Below, in pieces: positions 1 to 4,981 of a stretch of DNA of 6,325 nucleotides. This DNA comes from Thermoleophilaceae bacterium. Lineage in GTDB: Bacteria > Actinomycetota > Thermoleophilia > Solirubrobacterales > Thermoleophilaceae. The notes under the pieces were generated by a model that worked only from the letters and a program-made list of their open reading frames with translations, did no database searches and was not told where the DNA came from. The position numbers and the translations under genes were made by a program. Positions within the stretch are counted from its first letter, which is position 1, and each line of letters opens with the position of its first letter. Where the stretch lies: NCBI GenBank assembly GCA_013811765.1, contig JACCUO010000249.1, positions 1 to 6,325 of the forward strand. Direction: 5' to 3'.

Positions 1-535
1 ACTCGATCTGGAAGATGAACACCGCGCGCGGGTCGCCCTGGGCGTCCAGGGTGAGGGTTCCCGTCAGGCCGAGCGACGGGACCGACCCGGTCCTGTAGAC
101 GCCGGCGGTCAGCGTCTGCCCACCCACGTCAGGTGGCAGGGTGGCAGTCAAGGGCCGGCCGGCGGCGTCCAGGTATGCCGTCCTCAGATCGGCCTTGGCC
201 TGCAGGGCCACGGCATCGGTGATGTGCTGCACTCCGTTGACCGTCCCGGGCGGAAATCCGGTGACCGACGTGCCCGGATGCAGACCGAGGTCGCCGTTGA
301 TCACCGACGGGCCCGTGTTCGTGATCGTGCTGCCGGCCAGAACCGCGAAGCTGTCGGCAGTTCCGAGTAGGACAGGCGGCGGGCCGGCCTGGGCGGTGCT
401 CGCGAACGCCAGCGCCAGGAGCAGCGGGAGGAACAGCAGGCCCAGTCGGCCCAGACCGGAGCGGCGCGAGGCCGAAGACCTCGGGTGGGGCTCGCTGAAC
501 GGCTGGTCGCTGCGACTCGGGAAGCTGCCAGACAT
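1..535 (-). CDS. Secreted ice-binding-like protein (DUF3494), N-terminal part; truncated by the window's left edge
   Basis: The reading frame is open from an ATG at 535-533 to base 2 and gives 178 residues with no stop. Residues 1-30 are a long, Arg/Ser-rich n-region, 31-47 a Leu/Ala-rich hydrophobic core, and AQA-G (50/51) a good signal peptidase I site, so the product is probably exported. The DUF3494 fold begins at about residue 57: LGTADSFAVLAGSTITNTG, then the hallmark INGDLGLHPGTSVTGFPPGTV (79-99 region), an Ala-rich helix (about 107-126), LGLTGTLTLDAQGDP (155-169) and AVFIFQIE at the edge. This order matches the first half of the beta-solenoid in bacterial ice-binding proteins; the ice-binding face and any C-terminal anchor lie outside the window. 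Family members bind ice or act as surface or adhesive proteins, and many lack proven ice activity. An SD (GAGGT) ends 5 bases before ATG. The family call is firm; ice binding itself is not shown. Confidence 0.9.
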   Translation of the reverse strand, partial: MSGSFPSRSDQPFSEPHPRSSASRRSGLGRLGLLFLPLLLALAFASTAQAGPPPVLLGTADSFAVLAGSTITNTGPSVINGDLGLHPGTSVTGFPPGTVNGVQHITDAVALQAKADLRTAYLDAAGRPLTATLPPDVGGQTLTAGVYRTGSVPSLGLTGTLTLDAQGDPRAVFIFQIE

Positions 536-540
536 GCTGC

Positions 541-594
541 ACCTCAGCGGCTTCAAGCGCCGCGATCGGAGGAGCCGAGCCTCAGGCCCGACTC
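541..594 (-). promoter_or_regulatory. Hairpin-rich 5' leader with ribosome binding site of the DUF3494 gene
   Basis: Read on the minus strand, bases 594-572 fold into a continuous 10-bp stem (two of the pairs are G-U) around a UGA loop. Bases 563-547 form a second stem, GCGGC/GCCGC, with a 7-base loop. One base later comes the SD GAGGT (545-541), 5 bases before the ATG at 535. The SD identifies the start codon. Two stems packed directly against the ribosome site could stabilise the message or limit ribosome access, but regulation is only inferred. No known riboswitch consensus was recognised. Confidence 0.4.
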
Positions 595-599
595 TTTGT

Positions 600-630
600 C
601 GTATAGGTGATACACCGTTTTTGTTCCCAA
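600..630 (-). promoter_or_regulatory. Possible promoter of the DUF3494 gene
   Basis: On the minus strand TTGGGA (630-625) is followed 19 bases later by TATACG (605-600), a loose sigma-70-like pair. The same stretch can be read as GGGAAC (628-623) plus 17 bases before TATACG, resembling an ECF -35 without a matching -10. Either reading places the start of transcription near 593, exactly where the first leader hairpin begins. The spacer holds the small inverted repeat GTAT-CACCT-ATAC (613-601), a conceivable operator. The match is weak. Confidence 0.25.
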
Positions 631-637
631 GATGTGG

Positions 638-657
638 CCTGGGCGGATCTTCCCAGG
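638..657 (-). other. Perfect 6-bp stem-loop in the propeller/DUF3494 gap
   Basis: CCTGGG, an 8-base loop and CCCAGG form a perfect inverted repeat between the propeller gene and the putative promoter of the DUF3494 gene. No U-rich tail follows on either strand. It may be part of a transcription end or a protein-binding site; the sequence does not decide. Confidence 0.25.
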
Positions 658-678
658 ACAAACCGGCCAATCGGCAGC

Positions 679-704
679 CCCGGCGCATCCACGCAGCGCC
701 CGGG
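679..704 (-). terminator. GC-rich hairpin after the propeller gene, possible terminator
   Basis: The minus strand reads CCCGGGCGC, a 9-base loop, then GCGCCGGG: an 8-bp stem with one bulged G, starting 19 bases after the propeller stop codon. It lacks a U tract, as is common for hairpins at gene ends in very GC-rich genomes. Its position between two co-oriented genes fits a terminator, but at this GC content such stems also arise by chance. Confidence 0.3.
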
Positions 705-723
705 TCACGTCTGGACGGACGCA

Positions 724-1626
724 CTAACGAGACAGTGGCTGCCAGTCCGGATCCGCGAGCTCGCGCCCGCCACCGGTGGGGACGCTCGCGACTCGCCGCA
801 GGTCGCGCCCATCCGTGCCGACCGTGTAGATGCTGCTCCGCCCCGCACCCCCGGCGGTCTCGAGCCGGGTGAACGCAATCCGCCGTCCATCGGGCGACCA
901 CGTGGGGTCCGCACCGCTGCGAAAGGTGAGCCTTCGCAGTCCGCGCCCGTCGGCGCCGACGATGTGGATGTCGGCAGCACGCTCGAAGGCGAGCTTCGTG
1001 GCGTACGGGGACCAGGCGGGGTCGGCGCCGCCGCGGAAGGTGAGGCGGGCCAGCGCCCGGCCGTCCGGCAACATGGTGTACAGGTCACGCTGGCGCCTGA
1101 AGGCGACCTTCCCGCGCGTGGACCACGCAGGCTCACCGTCGTCGGTGCCCGCCCGCAACGTCAGGCGGCGCGCCGCCGGAGAGGCGATCGAGGTCGTGAA
1201 GATGTCGAACAGCGGCCCTCCGTCCTGCGGACCGCTGAAGACCAACTGCGCGCCGTCGGGCGACCATGCGGGCTGGATGTCCTGCGCGGTCAGTTGAGGC
1301 AGGCGCCTCAGCAGCGACCCGTCCGGTCTCACGAGCCCGATCGCATTGCCCGTCTCGATCCCGCTCGCGAAGGCGATCGTCGTGCCATCAGGGGAGAACG
1401 CCGGCTGGGTGGCGCGGCAGGCGATCCCGCTCTCACAGGCCGCAAGCCGGCGTCGCCCCGCGCCATCGGGCTCGACGAGCTCGATGGCGCTGGTGCCGGG
1501 AGTGTCGAAGGCCACGAGCTGCGAAAAGGCGAGCTGCCCGTTGCGACCCGGGAAAGCCGCCTCGGCGCTCACCGCACCGAACGCGAGAAGCAACATCGCA
1601 CCCAGGCTGACTGCGAGCGCTCTCAA
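724..1626 (-). CDS. Secreted six-bladed PD40/TolB-like beta-propeller protein
   Basis: 300 residues. Residues 1-23 are a signal peptide (Arg2, hydrophobic core 4-19, cleavage AEA-A at 23/24), so the propeller acts outside the membrane. PD40 (WD40-like TolB) motifs recur as QPAFSPDG (74), QPAWSPDG (118), EPAWSTRG (165), DPAWSPYA (202), DPTWSPDG (240) and DPDWQP (292). The N-terminal GRNGQLAFSQ (27-36) supplies strands lacking in the last unit, so the ring probably closes by pairing of its two ends. Units at 189-226 and 227-264 are nearly identical in register. Cys64 and Cys70 are the only cysteines and could form a disulfide. There is no fused Omp/OmpA or peptidase domain, so unlike TolB or DPP-type proteins it is a free propeller, probably a binding scaffold; partner and ligand are unknown. 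The start is TTG: the alternative ATG at codon 11 would destroy the signal peptide. AAGGAG lies only 1 base before TTG, too close for normal initiation, so coupling to the upstream short ORF is possible. Confidence 0.85.
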   Translation of the reverse strand: MRALAVSLGAMLLLAFGAVSAEAAFPGRNGQLAFSQLVAFDTPGTSAIELVEPDGAGRRRLAACESGIACRATQPAFSPDGTTIAFASGIETGNAIGLVRPDGSLLRRLPQLTAQDIQPAWSPDGAQLVFSGPQDGGPLFDIFTTSIASPAARRLTLRAGTDDGEPAWSTRGKVAFRRQRDLYTMLPDGRALARLTFRGGADPAWSPYATKLAFERAADIHIVGADGRGLRRLTFRSGADPTWSPDGRRIAFTRLETAGGAGRSSIYTVGTDGRDLRRVASVPTGGGRELADPDWQPLSR

Positions 1627-1664
1627 GCTCCTTCGCCTTTTTTGTCTGAGATGCCCGTGCTCAT
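1623..1664 (-). CDS. Possible 13-codon leader ORF overlapping the propeller start
   Basis: ATG at 1664-1662 opens MSTGISDKKGEGA and stops at TGA 1625-1623. The stop overlaps the propeller's TTG start as TTGA. A Shine-Dalgarno-like GAAGG (1676-1672) sits 7 bases before the ATG, better placed than anything before the TTG. Stop/start overlaps of this type allow terminating ribosomes to restart, which would explain how a TTG with a badly spaced SD is used. No family match is recognisable at this length; it may instead be chance. Confidence 0.3.
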   Translation of the reverse strand: MSTGISDKKGEGA

Positions 1665-1682
1665 CGGTCTGCCTTCAAACAA

Positions 1683-1707
1683 AACCGACCGCACGACCGA
1701 AAGTTCC
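1683..1707 (-). promoter_or_regulatory. ECF-sigma-like promoter before the propeller gene
   Basis: The minus strand reads GGAAC (1707-1703), exactly 17 bases, then GTT (1685-1683) preceded by CG. GGAAC-N16/17-GTT is the well-known pattern for several actinobacterial ECF sigma factors (SigE/SigH/SigR type), which often control envelope or oxidative stress genes. It lies in the 107-base gap after cydB, so transcription would start near 1676, just ahead of the leader ORF. An exported propeller under envelope-stress control would make sense. This is a motif match only. Confidence 0.4.
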
Positions 1708-1733
1708 GAAATCAGAGGCGCCGCCAGGCAGCG

Positions 1734-2933
1734 CTAGGCACTCTCCTCCTCGGGCGCCGCCAGCAATAGGAAGGCGAGCACCGCTCCAGACAGCATCAGC
1801 GCCACACCCACGCCGAGCAGCCATCCCTCCGCAAGCAGGGTCACCACCCCACCGATGCCCGCAGTGGCCGCCACGGCCCTCGGTGGGATTCCCGGCTTCA
1901 CCGAGCGCGTCGTGGCGGCGGCCGTGTCGGGCGACTCCGTCCCGGGATCGAAGCGGCCGCTCAGTACGAGCCGGAAGAGCAGCGCGAGCGAGGGCAACAG
2001 GATCAACATGCCGAACCCGACGGACACGGCGATCGCCACCAGCGTGGCATCTTCGGCGGCGGCCTCCTCGAGCGTCAGGCCCGGGAGGAAGGAAGGCTCC
2101 TGTGCAAGCCCCCAGCCCGCCACGATGGCCGCCACCGCCAGCGCCGCCGATGCCCGCGCGGGCTCGAAGCGCCGTCGGTGGACCAGCACGAGCGTGGTCA
2201 CGCCGGCAATGCCCGAGACGAGTCCGGCCGCCAGGCCCGCCCCGCTCGAGAGGCCGTCGTAGAGCGGCTTTGCATCCTCGTGCAGCACGAGCGGGCCGCA
2301 GACCGCGATCGCCCCCACCAGCGCGCCCGACACCAGCGCCCGCTTTCGGAATGTCTCGGCCAAATCGTCAAGGCCTTCGCGCCGTGCGTCCCCCGCAAGG
2401 TAGATCGCAGCGGTGTAGGCGGCGCTGGCCACCGCGAGCGCCCCGACCAGCATGGAGGTCGGGTTGAGCCAGCTGCTGAGCGCGTCGCCCGCGGCGTTGC
2501 CCACCGGCACGCGGCCCGAGGCAATCCCACCCGCGGCGGCGCCGAGCGCGAACGGCGTGAGCACCGAGGACAGGGAGAGCATCAGGCTGAGCGCACTGGC
2601 CTCGCGCCCGCCCGGATCGCCCGTGCGGAACGCGTAGCTCGCGCCGCGAAGGATCACCCCGATCCCGGCGATGAAGAATGGGATCGTGAGGGTGGAGGCG
2701 ATCGAGGCAAACGCCGTCGGGTATGCCGTCCAGCAGATGACGAGAACGAAGATGAGCCACACGTGGTTTGCCTCCCACACGGGTGCCATCGCGCGGTGGG
2801 TGTGCTCGCGGATGGCGGCGCCGCCCGTTCCGCGTGCGCCGAGCTCCCAGAGCCCGGCGCCGAAGTCGGCGCCGCCGAGCACGGCGTAGGCAGCCAGGCC
2901 CGCCAGGATCAGCACCATCGGAAACTCAGCCAC
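1734..2933 (-). CDS. cydB: Cytochrome bd quinol oxidase subunit II
   Basis: 399 residues, integral membrane. CydB pairs with CydA in the quinol:O2 oxidoreductase and carries no haem, but helps form the proton path to the oxygen site. Family motifs seen: GGADFGAGLWEL (20-31; E. coli has DGFD at this point) and APVWEANHVWLI (50-61). By alignment from memory, E. coli Asp58 of the proton path corresponds to Glu54. About nine helices fill residues 4-323, as usual. After a Pro/Ser/Thr-rich linker (326-350), an extra pair of hydrophobic segments (353-370 and 372-393) is followed by an acidic tail; the E. coli protein ends soon after helix nine. The start is GTG: a strong SD (GGAGGT, 2944-2939) lies 5 bases upstream, inside cydA, and the two genes overlap by 8 bases, giving translational coupling and equal stoichiometry. 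No cydC or cydD follows. Confidence 0.95.
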   Translation of the reverse strand: MAEFPMVLILAGLAAYAVLGGADFGAGLWELGARGTGGAAIREHTHRAMAPVWEANHVWLIFVLVICWTAYPTAFASIASTLTIPFFIAGIGVILRGASYAFRTGDPGGREASALSLMLSLSSVLTPFALGAAAGGIASGRVPVGNAAGDALSSWLNPTSMLVGALAVASAAYTAAIYLAGDARREGLDDLAETFRKRALVSGALVGAIAVCGPLVLHEDAKPLYDGLSSGAGLAAGLVSGIAGVTTLVLVHRRRFEPARASAALAVAAIVAGWGLAQEPSFLPGLTLEEAAAEDATLVAIAVSVGFGMLILLPSLALLFRLVLSGRFDPGTESPDTAAATTRSVKPGIPPRAVAATAGIGGVVTLLAEGWLLGVGVALMLSGAVLAFLLLAAPEEESA

Positions 2934-4299
2934 GCGGCACCTCCGGCGGGTCCGCCTTGGCTTGCTCGAGCGGAGTGCGTGCCAGGCGTCGCAGGATCCA
3001 GATCGTCCCCGCGATCAGCCCGGCGTACACCAGGGTCAGCGTGGCGTATCCGACGGGAATCCCACCCGCACCGGTGACCGCCTCCTCGGTTCGCATCAGG
3101 CCGTAGACCACCCACGGCTGGCGCCCGACCTCCGTGGTCACCCAGCCGGCGATCAGCGCCACGAGCGAGAGCGGCCCGGCTGCGACCACCGCCCGCCAGA
3201 ACCAGACAGACTCCGGAAAGCGCCGCCGTGCCCGCAGCCAGAGAAACCAGGCGGCGAGCGCCGCCAGGAGCGTGCCGATGCCGACCATGATCGAGAACGA
3301 GGTCCGCACGATCGCCACGGGCGGGCGGTCTCGCTCGGGCACGGACTCCAGGCCCTCGACCTTCGCGTTCGGGTCATGGAAGGCCAGCAGCGACAGCATC
3401 TTCGGCAGGTCCACGCCGCCCTTCACCTTCCCGTCCGACTCACTGTAGAAGCCGCCGATGTTGATCGGCGCGCCCTCGGTGGTCTCCTGCAGCCCCTCGA
3501 AGGCAGCGAGCTTCACCGGCTGGTGCTTTGCCACCTCGCGCGCTGCCCAGTCGCCCACGATCAGCTGCACGGGCGCGGCCACGCAGGCGGCGGTCAGGCT
3601 CACGAGCAGCGCGGTGCGCTCATAGCGCCCGGTGCGCCCCTTCATCCACCCCCACGCGTACACGGCGGCCACCAGGAAGCCGGTGACGATGTAGCCCGCC
3701 ACGTACATGTGCACCAGCTCGTGCCAGAAGAAGTCGTTGCCGAAGAGCGCCTCCCATGGGCGCACGTCCACCGCCTCGCCGTTCTCGAAGCGAAAGCCGC
3801 CCGGGTTGTTCATCCATGCGTTCACGGTGATCACCGTCAGCGATCCCGTGATGCCGGCCACCACGACCGGCACGCCGGAGAGCAGGTGCATGCGCGGCGA
3901 CAGGCGGTCCCAGCCGTAGAGATAGATCCCGATGAAGATCGCCTCGAGGAAGAACGAGAAGCCGTCGAGCGTGAACCCCAGGCCGAAGACGCCGGCGAAC
4001 GTGGCCATGAAGTTCGGCCACAGCATCCCGAGCTCGAAGCTCAGGATCGTGCCCGTCACGACCCCTACGGCGAACAGCGCGGCCATCACCTTCGACCAGC
4101 GTTTGGCGAGCGTGAGGTAGACCGGATCACCCGTGCGCAGGTGAAGCCACTCGACGAACATCACGAGCGCCGGGAAGGCGATGCCGAAGCACACGATCGG
4201 GATGTGCACGGCGAACGACATCGCCTGCATCTGACGCGCCTCGAGCAGGTAGTCCTGTTGAACGGGGTCGAGGGCCGCGGCGAACAGTTCGTAGGGCAT
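2926..4299 (-). CDS. cydA: Cytochrome bd quinol oxidase subunit I
   Basis: 457 residues, about nine membrane helices. CydA holds haems b558, b595 and d, oxidises quinol and reduces O2 to water with high affinity. Visible equivalents of E. coli residues: His32 (His19, high-spin haem ligand), His197 in HMYVAGYIVTGF and Met338 in SFSIMVGIG (b558 ligands His186/Met393), Glu390 next to GRQPW at 392-396 (Glu445), and KLAAFE at 263-268 (Lys252 and Glu257, quinol site). The Q-loop (about 250-332) is short, lacking the long C-terminal insert of the E. coli type, so this is the short-loop class. In the proton-path segment FTLDGFSFFLE, Asp112 replaces Glu99, Glu119 keeps Glu107, and one residue is deleted between or near them. 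The ATG at 4299 is preceded by GGGAG at 3-base spacing and by GAGGAGG further up; the gap to the upstream gene is 111 bases with no clear promoter or Rex-like operator. All known redox ligands are present, so it should be functional. Confidence 0.96.
   Translation of the reverse strand: MPYELFAAALDPVQQDYLLEARQMQAMSFAVHIPIVCFGIAFPALVMFVEWLHLRTGDPVYLTLAKRWSKVMAALFAVGVVTGTILSFELGMLWPNFMATFAGVFGLGFTLDGFSFFLEAIFIGIYLYGWDRLSPRMHLLSGVPVVVAGITGSLTVITVNAWMNNPGGFRFENGEAVDVRPWEALFGNDFFWHELVHMYVAGYIVTGFLVAAVYAWGWMKGRTGRYERTALLVSLTAACVAAPVQLIVGDWAAREVAKHQPVKLAAFEGLQETTEGAPINIGGFYSESDGKVKGGVDLPKMLSLLAFHDPNAKVEGLESVPERDRPPVAIVRTSFSIMVGIGTLLAALAAWFLWLRARRRFPESVWFWRAVVAAGPLSLVALIAGWVTTEVGRQPWVVYGLMRTEEAVTGAGGIPVGYATLTLVYAGLIAGTIWILRRLARTPLEQAKADPPEVPRG
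2939..2944 (-). promoter_or_regulatory. Ribosome binding site of cydB within cydA
   Basis: GGAGGT, 5 bases before the GTG at 2933, is the best Shine-Dalgarno in the window. It fixes the cydB start eight bases before the end of cydA and supports coupled translation of the two oxidase subunits. Confidence 0.75.
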
Positions 4300-4410
4300 G
4301 GGCTCCCGAGGAACCTCCTCCGAATGCCCGGCGGCGATAGCCCGTCGCAGCGACGCCGCGGAGAGAGGCCGGAGCGCTCTATCGCGAACTGCCGGAGAGG
4401 TCTCTACACG

Positions 4411-4851
4411 CTAGCCCCCGGATGCAGACGCTCCACCTCCGCGCTCGACCATCGCAACTTCCACGCTCGAGGCGCCCAGGTAGAGGAGCGTGGCGGCGAG
4501 CGAAGCGACAAGCCACGCGGCGCTGCCCGGGATATGCGCGATCAACAGGGCGGCTGTGATGGCAGCGCCAATGGCGGTGACATGGACGAGGCCCGCCCGT
4601 ACCGGGTGAGGGCTGCGGGCGAGCTGCTTCTCGGCCTCTCCCGCGGTTTCCCACGTCAAGAACATGAGCCCGCCGTATGCAATCGTCGCGCCCAGGGCGA
4701 ACAGGAAGATCTCGGCCTCCGTCGGCACTCCGTGCTCGCCGGCAAGCGCGGACCCCGTCCCCCACACGGTAACCGCGTAGCCGTAGGGCAGCCCCGCCCC
4801 ATGGAGCGCGGTCCGAAGCGCCCGGAAGTAAGCGGACTCCCGTATCACCAT
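4411..4851 (-). CDS. Small four-helix membrane protein of unknown function
   Basis: 146 residues from the ATG at 4851. An amphipathic N-terminal segment (about 4-18, Arg/His-containing) leads to LPYGYAVTVWGTG. Probable membrane segments are 21-38, 46-66, 84-107 and 109-130, and the tail is Gly/Ser-rich. Between helices 2 and 3 is a short charged loop (WETAGEAEKQLARS, 67-80), predicted to be soluble. There are no cysteines, haem-ligand pairs or catalytic motifs. I recall similar four-helix proteins annotated only as hypothetical in actinobacteria, but cannot name a family. The frame is open upstream to a TTG at 4899, which would add 16 hydrophilic residues; I prefer the ATG because the added residues look non-native and the stem-loop at 4853-4875 would otherwise be coding. 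It sits 130 bases after rny and 111 before cydA, same strand. A role with the oxidase is possible from position alone, but nothing in the protein shows it. Confidence 0.75.
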   Translation of the reverse strand: MVIRESAYFRALRTALHGAGLPYGYAVTVWGTGSALAGEHGVPTEAEIFLFALGATIAYGGLMFLTWETAGEAEKQLARSPHPVRAGLVHVTAIGAAITAALLIAHIPGSAAWLVASLAATLLYLGASSVEVAMVERGGGASASGG

Positions 4852-4852
4852 G

Positions 4853-4875
4853 GCGAGGAGTCTCCCGCTCCTCGC
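4853..4875 (-). promoter_or_regulatory. Perfect 8-bp stem-loop at the start codon of the four-helix protein gene
   Basis: The minus strand reads GCGAGGAG, loop CGGGAGA, CTCCTCGC, then C and the ATG. The stem is perfect. The only Shine-Dalgarno-like sequences nearby are inside it: GAGGAG in the 5' arm (paired) and GGGAG in the loop (exposed). This could gate initiation, with the loop copy as the accessible site. If translation really starts at TTG 4899, the repeat is merely coding sequence. Confidence 0.4.
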
Positions 4876-4946
4876 GGACGTCAGGGCCTGGCCTCCCAAG
4901 GGCCGCTCTCAAGCGGAGTAGCGGACCCCGAGCCCCAACGCCCCTT

Positions 4947-4965
4947 CCGCGGGTGGCGTCCGCGG
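4947..4965 (-). terminator. GC-only hairpin after rny, possible terminator
   Basis: CCGCGG, a 7-base spacer and CCGCGG form a 6-bp GC stem (7 with a closing G-U pair) 17 bases after the rny stop. No U tract follows. A second smaller stem (CCGCT, 4-base loop, AGCGG) lies at 4903-4916. Together they may end or slow rny transcription; evidence is structural only. Confidence 0.25.
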
Positions 4966-4981
4966 CAGCCAGCGCCTGGAC

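Noticed and set aside
129..542. 137-residue minus-strand frame overlapping the DUF3494 gene
   Set aside because: It is an out-of-frame shadow. The frame starting at 535 gives a signal peptide and family motifs; this one gives Arg/Pro/Gly-rich noise.
547..600. Cyclic-di-GMP (GEMM) riboswitch before the DUF3494 gene, prompted by ACGACAAAG
   Set aside because: The consensus ACGCAAAGCC, the paired GGCAAACC-like segment and the tetraloop receptor arrangement are absent, so the resemblance is superficial.
601..625. Intrinsic terminator on the plus strand (GGTG-ATA-CACC followed by GTTTTTG)
   Set aside because: The stem has only 4 bp and no plus-strand gene exists to terminate.
1716..1733. Intrinsic terminator right after cydB
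   Set aside because: CGCTG/CGGCG gives only a 5-bp stem with a wobble pair and no U tract; not enough to call.
607..1737. 376-residue open frame on the plus strand opposite the propeller gene
   Set aside because: It mirrors the repeats of the minus-strand propeller and shows no independent domain or signal peptide.
1346..2467. 373-residue plus-strand frame spanning the end of the propeller and cydB
   Set aside because: Pro/Arg/Ser-rich composition typical of antisense GC-rich DNA, and it crosses a real intergenic region.
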